64,000 bases of DNA, from contig JASEVX010000013.1 of assembly GCA_031761405.1 (NCBI GenBank), positions 33,732,458-33,796,457 of the forward strand, given 5' to 3'. Below, piece by piece: positions 25,601-40,600 of this stretch. How positions within the stretch are numbered: the first letter of the stretch is position 1; each line of letters begins with the position of its first letter. Source of the DNA: Serripes groenlandicus (taxonomy: Eukaryota > Mollusca > Bivalvia > Cardiida > Cardiidae). The translations under genes and the position numbers were made by a program. The notes under the pieces were generated by a model. That model was given only the letters and a program-made list of their open reading frames with translations. It was not told the origin of the DNA and did no database searches.

Positions 25601-28600
25601 TTTCACCATTCCTAATGTTTTCAACTTAAGCTGTTGACTGTGAATCTCGCAGGAACACCAATTTCAATATACCAAACATGTTAAAGTAAATTTAAGTATG
25701 AACCGTTCTTGTATGTACTAAAACTAGAAACGTCCGTTTGTGTATAAGTATATTTCCAATAATTGTGATTTTATATTGAGACTAGCTAACCCCGGCACAA
25801 CGTGAACTTCCTCTACCAAATTGGTTGTTGTATGTGGGAAACGGTTAGCTGTTGAACATGTATTTAAATGTTTAACTCTGTTAAATATTTGTATTCCCTT
25901 TAAATTGTTTATTTAAATCGTTATACATGTGTATTATTAGACAAATGTGTCAAACCAAATGGGAAAAATCTTTGCTGCACTTAGTTAAATTGTGCGTACT
26001 TCAAATAACCTCCCTTTAAGTACTTTTTTTTCTTGTGATTCGTATGAATAAGTTTGATAAACATTAACATTTCAACTAGACGTCAAAATGTTTGAAACAA
26101 ATATTTCTGTGGTTTATATATGTTCATGTATGCACTTTGCGATGACAATTGTGAAAATGAAAATCTATAGTGGGAAACGGTTAGCTGTTGAAAATGTATT
26201 TAAATGTTTAACTCTGTTAAATATTTGTATTCCCTTTAAATTGTTTATTTAAATCATCATACATGTGTATTATTAGACAAAGGTGTCAGACCAAATGGGA
26301 AAATTATTTGCTGCACTTAGTTAGATTGTGCGTATACTTCAAATTACCTCCCTTTAAGTACTACCAGGATTTTTTTCTTGCGATTCGTATAAATAAGTTT
26401 GATAAACATTAACATTTCAACTAGATGGTAAAATTTAACTTGAAACAGATAATTCTGTGGTTTATATATGTTCATGTCTATGCTTCTTCATCTAATCACT
26501 GCGTAATATATGATAGCATGTAAGGAACCAGATTACATTTACCGCGCGCATCTTGTTTATGGTTCCCAGTTTACTATCAAACTAATAAAGCCTCTGAGGA
26601 AGGTAACCAATTCAGTTTTACTGTTTAGACTAGATACAGTATGAATTTCGCTTAAATAAGAATGTACATACATTCAATTAATATACTGGCCTTTGTCTTT
26701 TGTTTTTAATTTAAAAAACTCTCACATGTATATACAGTGTAAAAGGGATGTTTTAAAAGTCATTACCTTAAATTTATGTACTTAGTAAGGACAAAGAGAA
26801 ATCACGATATGTGGTCACACTGGCAGGTCTAAATATTCTCCTTGTGCTAAATTTCTAGGCATACCTACAGGAAGCCACCTCCTGGCGGCTTCCAATAAAA
26901 ACACACTTTGAAAACATTTGGGAGGAAATATAGAAAATATGTATGAATGAAATCATAATTATTTAACTCTATCTTTTTAATTTTTAATTACTTAACTCTT
27001 TCTTTTTAATTCTTCAAAATGCATGATGACTTCTGTATGTGGGAGAGAGTACATCCTTTTCCTGGCCGACCAGAAAGAATAGTTTGACGGATGGAAGTTT
27101 GATAATAAATCTAAACCCTTTCCCACATATGGACGCTTTCTGACTTCACTACAGTACACAACTTTTGAAAACATTTATATGACAAAAGAAAAATTTGTTG
27201 AAATGTTTTGCAAAGAAATGTTTAACTTTTTTAAGTAATAATACATTCTTTTATAGAGATTATTCGTGTTTTTGCCTAGATATTCTCAAAGTTATCTGCT
27301 ACGATTTGGCCAATTTCTTAAAGCAACAAAGGTTTTATGCCAATTCACAGCTTACTTGATGAAGATTGCAAAAGAATTGAAGACCGGACTAAACCTACTT
27401 TGCTAAAATTTTGATAATTCAAAGACCTTAATCCAAAAGTGCCTTTGACGATTTGGCTGGTTATCAAACCAGACATTATGCTCATAAATATGTGGTGAAG
27501 ATCAGATGAATACTGTTCGTCTAAAAGACCGGACAACATGTAGACACATCCCCCATCCACCTGCCGCCAGTGATCCATCTATCTACAGGTGAAACAACCC
27601 TGGAAGTTCAAAAACATTTCAAAGAGAAAAACAATTTGGGTCTGCTATGACCCAAGTTTGCACTGATGACATTTATAGTCTATTGATGGAAGATGAATAA
27701 CAAGAGAATAAAACTCATGCCACAAGGATTTGCAGTTCTCAATGCTACCCTTTATATTGACTTGATTAGTGATTTACCTTAATCCCTTTGTCATAAACAT
27801 CTGTGTAACTTTTACTAGAGTTTTCTCAGAAGGTAGCGGCACAATCTTAGTGATCGTGTGATACACAGATTCTCCGTGTACATTAATAATCTGGTCTTTC
27901 ATTGCATCCAGGGGCTGTTTCAAAATTGTTTCTAGTAGAAAGAATCTCTCTGAAAATATAAAGGAAAGAGGTCAGAATGGAAAACATTGTGGCAAAATGA
28001 CAGAGTTGTCAGAAAGGGCCTGTGCGTGGTAGAGGATTAACTCTTTTCTTCTCTTGCCAATGTGTTTATAGGCATCTGCAGCTGATGTCTTTGAAAAAAT
28101 TGTTTCTCCTTTTGCCACAACGTTTTAAACTTTTAACAATAGTTATACTTTCACATTTTGAGGTTTTTCTTTATAGAAATTAAGTAAAGTGTTTGTTTAT
28201 TATAGTGTCACCCCCTATTGAAAGGGCCAGTCATTTCTGTCATATGAGACACCTTTGTCCTGAAAACATTTATTTTTACTTCCCATTGCCTATGTTTTTA
28301 CAAGGTACCAGGCAGACAGGCTTTCGGTACTAGTATTTAACTATCTCGCGGCTAACCAACTGGCCATATCAGAACTGACCCCACGGTCACCACTGGGATT
28401 CAAAACTTTGACCTCCAGCTCCCGATTTACCAAGCTATTTCTTCCCAAGATGGATATGCATACCAATTTTGGTAACTCCGAGTTAAGCAGTATAGGAGAT
28501 ATCGTCTAGAAAACAGAAATTGTACAAGGTGCAACCCTATAGTCCCCCTGTGACTCAAATAGGGGGACTAAAAAGACAAGAGAAAATACAAACTTGCTTA

Positions 28601-31600
28601 GTTATTACTTGCAATTTTTCCTTTTTCCAAAATACTTTCAAAAGGCATCTGCTGCAAATGTACTAAAAAGTCATAGAAATATGGAATGGTAAATATTATC
28701 TAACTTGCAGTTCCTCCTTTTCCCACAATTTCAAACAGCATCTGATGTAGAACACAAGCCATCTGTTTCGGATAAATGGTCACTTACCAGTAAACAATGC
28801 AAATCTTGCCGCGGCATGTAAATAATTGTCTCGTTCATTTTCCGCGAATTTATTAAAGGCTGCCCTGTTTACCACAACATAAATGGAAAGTAATAGAACG
28901 TCTAGCCAGTAGTAGTCGCCATGGGAATATGGCTTCCTGTGTAGGTAGGCGAACACCGTTTTGAGGTCTAGACAGTCTCTAGGGGAATTACACGCCACCC
29001 CAGAGCTGACATTCCTTACCTCGTTCACTGAAATAGAAATTACTTGTTGCATGCATTGAGGTTGATTTGTAATTTAAATTTGCCTTCTTTTTATTTTATT
29101 ATTCCTGCCTTGTTGAACAGAAATGAATTACTGGGGATTTTTCGTGTAAATATTTCTTTTCATTATTTTACAAAAGCTGTGTTGGTATACCAGTTTACAA
29201 ATGGTCAAATTGCACTTTAACCTTTTACCACATAAAGAAACATTTTGATGCATCTAGAACAGATGAATTTTGAAAACATTCTAACAAAAGGAGAAATTGG
29301 TCACACATAGTAATTTCTTTTTTTCCAAAAATGTTTTCAATTCTATTCAATAATTATACTAATATTTATAGAGAGTTTCTATGGTCTTAGCAATTTCTCC
29401 TTGTACTATAATGTTTTTAACTCTATATAACCCTTTCCATCATATAGATACTTTCTGACGCCTATGCAGCAGACGACTTTTGAAAACATTATATCACAAG
29501 GAGATATTACCCATGATAAGCAATTTTCTTCTTTTGCCATTGTTTTCAATTCTATGTAATAATTATACTTTCATTTCTAGAGATTTTCATTATTTTTACA
29601 TGTTTTCAAAGGTGTCTGCTCAACCACACTTTAAATTTTCCAATTACAAATTGTCTTCATAAATGACACTGCAATTAAAGACCATAGTGTTCTCTTCCCA
29701 TGGGTGGTCTTTAAACACAGATTGGACTGTACATGTACAGAGATTATGCGTATCTTTATTTAAATGTTTTTAAAGTCGTCTGCTGCAAATTTGTTGTATG
29801 TGGGAAATATTTAAGAACACAATGTTTTAAACCCTATTCAATAATTATACTTTCATATATAGAGATTTTTCACATTTTAACCTAGTTGTTTTCAAAGTCG
29901 TCTGCTTCATATTTTGTTGTATATGGGAAAGGGTTTTTCTTACCTGTAGGACAAGTTTTGAACGGTTTCAGATCCAGGTTTGGACCCAGTAACAGATATA
30001 TAATGCATTGCCATTCACCGTTACTAGAAAACTTCTGCAGTGCAAGAGTCCAAACATCGCTGTCCTTGATTCGTCTTAACTGGTCGTAACAGGAAACCAG
30101 CTTTGATTCTGAAATATACATTACCGTCAAACCTGTGCTAGAGACCACTTTTGTATAGAAATTCTCTGTCTATAGCGACCACACTTTAAATATCTTCAAT
30201 TACTCAATTTCTGCATAAATGTTACTGCAATTAAAGATCACCTGTTAACAAAGACCATATCATTCTCTTCCCATGTGTGGTCTTAAAACACAGGTTGGAC
30301 AGTAAATAGTGGAGATGTCAGCGATTAATCGGTTACTCGGTTAACCGTATGTTATTCGGTTAGTAATTTAAGTAACCAAGTACTCAGAACAAGAGGGCCA
30401 AGATGGCCCTAAATCAATCACCTGAATATTGTTTAAAGTGTTTACCTAAACAAGTCTATGTAAAACAAGTGATCCCCAGGGTGGCGCCATTTTTGACACC
30501 AGGGCTATAATTTGACCAATCTTGGTAGAGGTCCACTTGATGAAGTTAAATTTCAAACATCAACTTTTAGACAAGATTTTTCAAAGTTTTTCCCTATTCA
30601 AGTATAATATTAGGTAAAACAAGTGACCCGTGATGGGGCAATTTTTCCCCCCAGGGCTATACTTTGAACAATCTTGGTAGAGGTCAACTAGATGAAGTTA
30701 CACACCAAATATCAAAGGCCTTAATCGGCATTCTACTTTTAGACAAGAAGATTTTTAAAGATTTTTCACTATACAAGTCTATGTAAAACAAGTGACCCTC
30801 GGGTAGGGGTAATGTTTTACCCCAGGGCTATTATTTGAACAATCTTGGTAGAGGTCCACTAGATGAAGCTACATACCAAATATCAAAAGCCTGGACATTC
30901 TACCTTCAGACAAGAAGATTTTTAAAGTTTCTTCCTATACAAGTCTTCGTAAAACAAGTGACCCCCGGGTGGGGCCATTTTTAACCTCAGGGCTAAAATT
31001 TGAACAAGATTGGTAGAGGTCCAATAGATGAAGCAACATACCAAATATCAAAGGCCTGGGCCTTCTACTTTTAGACAAGAAGACTTTTAAAGCTTTTCCC
31101 TATACAAGTCTATGTAAAACAAGTTACCCCAAGAGAGGGGCCATTTTTGACCCAAGGGGTATAATTTGAACAGTCTTGGTAGAGGTCCACTAGATGAAGA
31201 TACATACCAAATATCAAAGGCCTTGGCCTTTTACTTTTAGACAAGAAGATTTTTTTCCCTATACGAGTCTATGTAAAACAAGTGACACCCAGGGAGGGGT
31301 CATTTTTTACCTCAGGGCTTTAATTTGAACAAACTTAGTAGAGGTCCACTAGATGAAGCTACACACCAAATATCAAAGGCCTTAATCAGCATTCTACTTT
31401 TAGACAAGAAGATTTTTAAAGTTTTTTCATTATAAAAGTCTATGTAAAACAAGTGACCCTCGGGGAGGGGTAGTGTTTTACCCCAGGGCTATTATTTGAA
31501 CAATCTTGGTAGAGGTCCACTCGATGAAGCTTTATACCAAATATCAAAGGCCTGGGCCTTCTACTTTTAGACAAGAAGATTTTTTGGAAGAAGGAGAAGA

Positions 31601-34600
31601 ATTTCCCCTTTGTTGTTGCCGTGGCAACCAGAGTTCTCAATGGAATTTAAATCTTTGAACTATTTTGAAAGAGGGCCACTAGATGAAGCTACATACCAAA
31701 TATCAAAAGCCTGGACATTCTACCTTCAGACAAGAAGATTTTTAAAGTTTCTTCCTATACAAGTCTTCGTAAAACAAGTGACCCCCGGGGTGGGGCCATT
31801 TTTAACCTCAGAGCTAAAATTTGAACAAGATTGGTAGAGGTCCAATAGATGAAGCAACATACCAAATATCAAAGGCCTGGGCCTTCTACTTTTAGACAAG
31901 AAGACTTTTAAAGCTTTTCCCTATACAAGTCTATGTAAAACAAGTTACCCCAAGAGAGGGGTCATTTTTGACCCAAGGGGTATAATTTGAACAGTCTTGG
32001 TAGAGGTCCACTAGATGAAGATACATACCAAATATCAAAGGCCTTGGCCTTTAATTTTAGACAAGAAGATTTTTTTCCCTATACGAGTCTATGTAAAACA
32101 AGTGACACCCAGGGGGGGGGGGGGGTCATTTTTTACCTCAGGGCTTTAATTTGAACAAACTTAGTAGAGGTCCATTAGATGAAGCTACACACCAAATATC
32201 AAAGGCCTTAATCAGCATTCTACTTTTAGACAAGAAGATTTTTAAAGTTTTTTCATTATAAAAGTCTATGTAAAATAAGTGACCCTCGGGGAGGGGTAGT
32301 GTTTTACCCCAGGGCTATTATTTGAATCTTGGTAGAGGTCCACTCGATAAAGCTTTATACCAAATATCAAAGGCCTGGGCCTTCTACTTTTAGACAAGAA
32401 GATTTTTTGGAAGAAGGAGAAGAATTTCCCCTTTGTTATTGCCGTGGCAACCAGAGTTCTCAATGGAATTTAAATCTTTGAACAATTTTGAAAGAGGGCC
32501 ACCAAAGGAACGTTCCTGTGAGGTTTGGTTGAAATTGGTCCTGTGGTTAAGGAGGAGATGATGTTTAAAGCTAATAGTTAACGATGGACGACAGACGACG
32601 GATGACGGACGATGGATAGAGAGTGATCAGAATAGCTCACTTTGAGCCTTTGGCTCACAGGTGATCTAAAAAAGATCTACTGAATATTGCTATAATGACG
32701 TTTTAGTCTGATTTAAACATGACCGGGAAATGCGAGTTTAAACAACAAGAACAACAATAACAAAATCCGGAAGCAAGTGGATATTGATTGTCTACAAATC
32801 TATACGGTTAACCGAGTAACCTGTTACAAAATTATATGGTTAACCGGTTAGTAATATCGGTAACTGTTGACATCCCTAGTATATAGCATTGATAGCATAA
32901 TATCTTTACAAGCATCTTTGATTGATCGGTGTTTTATGCTGCTTTCATTTCTTTCACACATGCACCAAATCAGAAAGCAGACAACTTGTAAACCTTTTGG
33001 TAAAAAGTAAGGAAAATCTCTATAAATGGAAGTTTAATTATTGCGTAAAGTTGAAAAAACGTGACAAAAGGCGAATTTTGTTACAATGTTTTATGAAGTC
33101 ATCTGCTGCAGAAGCAGGTGGGATAGGATTAAAGCCTTTCATTAAACTGATTGGCATCCATTTAAAAGCAATAAACAAGAGGGCCATGATGGGCCATGAT
33201 GGCCCTAGATCACTCACCTTAATAATGCAATGTGATTTCTAATACAAAACACATCAAGACAATTATTCTGACAAAGATTCAAATGAATCAGTGTTAACAA
33301 GATTTTCCTTTGTTTGGCCTAGTGACTTATTTTTTTTATCTAGTATTACCCTAATTCAAACATGGACTAGATATCATCATGACAAACATTCTGACTTGGT
33401 ATGGACATGCGTATTTTTTCTAGGATCATGTGTACCAAGTTTCATTGGAATATGTGTAACTGTTTTAGTGTTATGAGGTAAGGTTTGTGTCTACGATGAC
33501 AGCGCCAAAGGTATCACAATAGCCCGACTTCTTTTCTATGTAAAAAAGACTATATATTTCATTTCTTGACAAGTATTGTTAGTCAGCAAGGTTAACTATT
33601 TATTTCAACTTAGTCATTTTCTTAAAAACATTCCAACACTCATGTTTTACAAAACATTAGGGAAACAAAACTGATGAAATATGTTTTTAAGTTTTGAAGT
33701 ATTACTTAGTGCTAAGTTAGGTTGGTGGAATTGGACCCAGGTCTCCAATTCCAGGGGAGCTCCCACTACAACACCACTTGGTTGAGTTGAAGATGACTTA
33801 AAACATACATGCAAAGATTTTGAAAATCTCCTTAAATTAAAGCACAAATAGTGAAAATAATGAAAGTTTAAAACATTTAACATTTTTGCAAAAGGAAAAA
33901 TTGCTCATTTTCAAATGTTGTCTGCTTCAGGTGATTTAAAGTGTTTCTGTATGTGGGAAGGGGGCGAATAGCAACAAATCTGCAGCAGACAACTTTGAAA
34001 TGATACCAGCAAAAATAAGAAAAAATTCTTTAAATGAAAGAATGGTCCTTAAATAGAGTTGAGCAAGGTTTTCAAAAGTCGTCTGAAAGAAAGGGGTTAA
34101 GCAGAATTACCCTGTAGCTGCAATAGCTGCATAACAGCCTCAGTGATGAAACATAATTTTTCCTCCAAATTCCCAACAGACTGAATGAATCCATCCACGT
34201 ACGCTAGAAATCCCACCGGGATGGCTCCCATTTGGCATAGAATCTTTCCTTTCCACAAGTGACCCTAAAGATAATAAATATTTTATTTACCATTCAACTT
34301 TGATACACGAATTCTATTCTATTTAACAAGAATTTTGTTTTTGTTTTTACTATTTAAGTAAAACAAGCCCTGCTCCCCTGGCAGCCATGATTTTAAATGG
34401 ATCCGAATGAACACTTTTGGCAAATGTCAGGCCTGTACTTTTGTACAAGAATGTTTTTAAAGTTTTCACTATATATTTGTATAAGGAAAACAAGCACCGC
34501 CCCCTGGCAGCTATGTTTTTTAATCGGTCGGAATAATTTTAACAATCTTGGTAGTCACCTAAGGTACAATTTTTGCAAATTATTGCTTTTGTACAAGAAA

Positions 34601-37600
34601 TTTATTAAACTTTCTCTATACACATTTAAGGAAAACAAGCTCTACCCCTTGGCGGCCATGGTTTTTAACGAATGGGAATAATTTAAACAATGTTGGTAGA
34701 GGGTCACCTTAAGATCATTTGTGCCAATTTATTTTCAAATCAGTCCAGTACTTATGCATAAGAATGTTTTTTAAGTGTTCTCTATACATATTTAAGGAAA
34801 AAAAGCTCCGTCCCCTGGCAGCCATGTATTTTGACCCTCAAGGAACACTTGTGCAAAGCAATTTTCAAATCGGGCCAATACTCTTGGATAAGAAGATTTC
34901 TAAAGTTTTGACATTTTTCCAATCTTTCTGATGCCGCAACATTCAAAGTTCTGGAACAAGTTTGAAAGAGGATTACCTAAGGAACATTCCTGTGAAATTA
35001 TTTTGAATTTGGTTCATTGTTTTTTTCGAGGAGAAGTTGTTTGTAGGAAAGTATGAACAGAACGATAGACGGTGAGTGATAACAATAGCTCACCCCGCAG
35101 TTCATTATTTTTTGACTATCAGCATATTCAGCATAAAATCTGATGATGGGCATATGTTTGACGCCACAGACGCCACCAAAGCAACACCTTGGTCTTGCTT
35201 TTGCTTCTTTGTCGTGGCAAGATAGACAAAAACCAACCTTTTGGTATGTAGGATCGCTATTCACGGCAGCCAGCGCATTAGTAAGAGCTTTTTCAAAGTC
35301 CTTTAATGTATAAAACACGTTGGCTCTGTTACTGTACACAACTGCGGCCTCTTTATAAAGTTCTTTGGATTGTTTGGAGATATCAAAGGCTTCCTCATAA
35401 AGTCTCAGTGCTTCCGAGGTATCTCTTCGCTTGAATGCCTCGTTTCCTCTTTGTTTAACTGCTTCCAATTCTTTTTTCAAGTCTGCAACTGAAATGACAT
35501 TATCTATACATAGTTCCAACAACAACAGTAATTATCTCCCTTGTTGGCCATTTTGATTTTACTATATCTTGAATAGAGAAATATCAAATATAATTAAATT
35601 AAACAATTGCATGAGCAAAAATTATTAAATCAAGAAGTCGATATAATCAGATCATACGAAGGCATCAATTATATATGGTTGTCCAACTTATTTGCCTATC
35701 AAAATGGCAGACATCGGAGATAATTATTGTAGTTATGGGAACTATGTATTACAGTGCATTCGTAATAATTTAACCCTTTCCGACATACAACAAATCTGCA
35801 GCAGAGGACTTTTATAACATAGTGACAAAAATCTGAAAAAATAAAGCTTTATTGTTAAATAAAGTTGAAAACATTGTGGCCAAAGGAGAAATTGCTGATC
35901 ATGAGCAATTTCTCCTTTAGTCTCAATGTTTTCAAAAGTCGTCTGTTGCAGATGCATCAGAAAGCATCTGTATGTGGGAAAGGGTTTACAGGTGAAAATT
36001 GAATTATGTTGGAGCTAGCTTGACTCAAACCATTTCTTGGAATGGATCCGTCTTTTGAAAACAGTGAAGCCGCAGTTCTCATTGCTCATACATATGATTT
36101 TATCACTGGCTTGCTTTTTAAATACCACAAATCTGAAGCAGACAACTTTTGGAAAATCTTTATAAATTAAAGCATAATTAATGAAAAGAGTTGAAAACAT
36201 TGTGGCAAAAAGAGAAATTGCTCATCATGATTAAGGGTTAAAGAGGTGAAAATTCAAATATGTCGGAGCTAGCTTGACTTGAACCATTTCCTGGAATGGA
36301 TCCGAATTTTGAAAACAGTGAAGCAGCAGTTCTCATTGCTCATATATATGATTGTATCACTGGCTTGCTTTTCATATTATAAGCACTTAAGTATAAATGA
36401 ATTAATTAAGGAACTAACAGTATATAATTGAAGTAGGCAAAATTCAAGCCAATAACTCAAGTTATTTTAACCCCCCTTTCCCACATGTAGTCTACTAGAT
36501 GCTTTCTGCTGACTTTGCAGCAGACGACTTTTGTAAACATTGTAGCAAAAGAAGAAATTGCTGATGATGACCAATTTCTCCATTTGGCACAATGTTTTAA
36601 ACTCTATTCAAGAAATATACTTTCATTCATACATATTTTTCATATTTTTGTGCCTAGATATTTTCAAAGTCGTCTGCTGCAGATTTGTTGTATGAGGAAA
36701 ATGGTAACCTGTGAGGTACCGTGAGAACACTACACTATTTTGAGGTATGCTAAAATTATATTATGTTTGATAGATTTATATTGGATATTTATGTATAATT
36801 TAGTTAATATCTAATTTAATGAAATATGTTTATTATGCAAATAAATGTAGGACCTTAAAGTGAACCTTTCACAATCTAATTTGAATGTATATTAAAATTG
36901 TTTTTGTTCTTGGTTGACTCTGTATTGTATAGTTTCTAATAGCAAGATATTGTAACTACTTAACCCTTTCCCTCATATGACAATTATTATCAAAAAATAG
37001 AAAATCTCTTTAATTGAATGGATAACCTATGACTAAAAGAGGAAAACATTGTGGCAAAAGGAGAAATTGCTCGTTTTGAGCAATTTCTTCTTTTGTCACT
37101 ATGTTTTCAGAAAGCCGTCTGCTGCAGAGGCGTAAGAAATCGTCTATATGAGGGAAAGGGTTAAAGCAAATTAAAATGATGTTCTGCTCTGTATTTAAAT
37201 AACGAGATACATGTCAAACCTGTACTAAAGATCACCTTTGTATAGCAACCACACTTTTTATTTCCCAATTATTCATTTTCTGCATAAATAACCCTGCAAT
37301 CAAAGACCACCTGTAAAGAAAGACCATATTGTTGTGTTCCTATGGGTGGTTTTTAAATACATGTTTCAGTGTACTATCTGATGTTCATGTATAACTTCAT
37401 TTATGTAAATTTATGTATGTAAATGACAAAATACATTTATTTGTACAAGTCAAATATAATATCTATATACAGCCACACCATTGTTTAAAGACCATCCATT
37501 GCAAGTGAACATTCTGATCTTTGTTCACAGATGGTCTTTAATTACAGGGTCATTAAAACAGAAAATGAATATTTGGGAAACTAAAAGGATGGTCGCTTTA

Positions 37601-40600
37601 GGAAATTGCTAACCAAAGGTGGTCTTAAGCATAGGGTCGACTGTATCTACCTGATTTTGTCTTCTTTAATAACATAAACACATTGGTTCCCTGCATGACA
37701 TAATCTATAGGCCGTTTCCCTTCCTTGTCTCTCAGATTGGGATCACAGTGATGTTTCAACAAAGTCTCGATGATCCTCTCTCCGACGGGCTGATAGTCTT
37801 GACCTGACAGTACTGCCTGGTGAAGCGCTGTTTGTCCTTTGCTGTTTGTGATATTTATTGCATTCGGAATATCTTTATAACGATGAAGTATTGCTTCTAG
37901 AAGTCGAACGGAATCTATTTTTTATAAAGACAGAAATCTAACCTTTTCCCAAAAAGTCTGGGAACATTGAGCAATCTACATATTTTAAACCATTTTCCTT
38001 ATAAAGACACATTTTGATGCCTCTGCGGAAAACTACTTTTGCAAACATTGTGATAAAAAGATGAAATTGCTCATAATATTCTCCTTTTGCCACAATATTT
38101 TAAATTCTCTTCAATTATTTTACTTTCAATTACAGAGATTCTTTTTTGATTATTGCCAAGACATTTCAGATTTGTTTGTAAGAAGGAAAGGGTTAAGGTA
38201 GCATATAAAGATAGCTCCTAAAAACATCGACAACCAAAAAACAACATGGAAAAATCCGACATTTTCCTATTACAGATGATATTTGATGCCTTGAAGCAGA
38301 AGACTTTAAAAATGGTAGTAATGGCTGCCCTGCTTGGCGCTCAGGGTTGCTGGGTTACCTATATGACTGACTGGCTGGTGTCAGCATGAATGGATCTGTA
38401 GAATATTACCCAGAAAATGTCGTAATATAATAACTGAAAAATTGTTGAAAGCAGCGTAATACACAAAACAATCAATCAATTAACCTTCAGTTGATGGCTA
38501 GATTGTAGACCCAACCACAACCTTTTCCAACATACAACAAAGCAGACGACTTTGAAAATATCTAGGCAAAAATCTCGATAAATGAGAGTATAATTATTGA
38601 AAAGAGTTGAAATCATTGAACCAAAAGGAGAAATTGCTCTTTATACATATTTTCTCCTTTTTCCCCAATGTTTTCAAGTCGTCTGCTGCAGTGGAGTCAT
38701 CTGTTTGTGGGAAAGGTTTAAACCCTTCCCTGATATAGACACTTTCTGACGCCTCTGCAGCAGACGGCCTTTTGAAAACATGTTAACACAAGAAGAAATT
38801 GCTCAAACTTTTTCAGGTATGTTTTCAAAGTCTTCTGCTGCATATTTGTTGTATGTGGGAAAGGGTTTAACACAAATTTAATCTTAAAAATGATACTGAA
38901 AACCACACAATATGAGCTAAATGTGTCTGCAATTTCCAAAAGTGTAATCCACTATAAGGGTATCAAATGCTTTTATACATGTCTGAATCATATGCCTTTA
39001 CAGTTTACCCTTTCCCACATGCAAATAAATCTGCAGCGACAACTTTGAAATTATCTAGATAAAAAGAGGAAAAAATCTCTATATACGAAAGATTTTTTTT
39101 TCTATATAGTTGAAAACATTGTGGCAAAAGGGGAAATTGCTCATTATGAGCAATTTCTTCATTTATAAAATTGTTTTCAAAAGTTGTCTGCTGCAAAGGC
39201 ATCAGAAAGCGTCTGTATGTGGAAAAGGGATAAACTGTTTTAAGGAAGACACCAAACAATGTTTTTTTTAAATATGGTGATCACCGTTGATTTCTCCAAA
39301 TTTCCATTACTTTTTTCTGCTCATAAGACTTTGAAAAGGAAGTCAGGACTAGAAAAGGAGGAGTACACATTTCTTTCATTGACGATTTTTCTCTTAAAAA
39401 CTATGCTGTGGGTACTCAATAGATTCGTCTCAGTGATACGATTATTTTGAGTACCCACAACATAGGTTTTGTAGATCAAATAAGAAATTTAGAGCCTGAA
39501 AAACGTCTCCTATCTAGAGCACTGAGGAAGAGTCTAATATATATAGAAAAAGGGGAAAATACCAGTTTTCACAGCTAGGTCTGTACCAACATGTAAGGCA
39601 GGCATTCCAAATTTATCCTCAATTTTTTCTAAGGAAGCTCCAAGTTCCAAGAATTTTTCTACCAATGAAATCCCCCATATTTTCAGATCAATATACGAAA
39701 CGTTCAGTAATCTACTGATATCAAAGCCAGAAAAGTTGAAATTCTTACAAAACCCTCTCAACCAGCAAACTGGACCACTGAAAATCAAATTACCATGATG
39801 AAAAACAAGAGCAGGGCCCGTATTTCTCCACTGCATTAGACCAAAATTAAATCACTATAGCCATATAAGGCAAAAATTTCTTGACCAATATACATGGATT
39901 GAAAGAATCTGGTAGTAGGCTATCCAAGGATCATTTCTACCAGATTATTTGAAAAGTGGCCAACCAGTTTTGGCAGAAAAGTTGTTTTTTTTGGTTGCCA
40001 TGGAAACAGAATTTTATATGGATCCGAAAAAAATTGAGGAATTTAAGAGAGGACATTGAGAGGATGCCCAGTGATTACAGATGCTAAGTTGTTTAAACTA
40101 AAAGATTGCACATGCAAGCATGCAGGATGGACAAAGGATCAGACTGGGGTTCAAACTATGTTGTCCTGCTCTTGAAACAGTGACTGTACTGCTACATGAC
40201 ACAGTCAGTGAAGAAAATGGCAGTATTGTTTTGAGATGAAGCAGCAAGCATGGGAATTTCCTTTTCCCATTGTGTTGTGTTTAAGTCTTTGGAAATGGAA
40301 GGCTGTGCTTTGACAAGCATTCAAAAGTTATGTTGAGACATGAGAGTCGCAGTAAATGTGTCATAGACATGTAACTTATTTGTTGTTCATAGTAAGTACA
40401 TGTACTTAAATAATATGTGGAAAATCACAAGGAGTAGACTTATATAATGTAGTACCCCTTTATGTCCCAAGCAGTTGTAATGCTTTTTCAAAATGAGCAA
40501 TTTCTCCTTTTGCCACAATGTTTTCCACTTTTAGTTATAATTTATCCATTCAATTATAGAGATTTTCTATTTTTTGATGTTCAAATTCGTCTGCTGCAGA

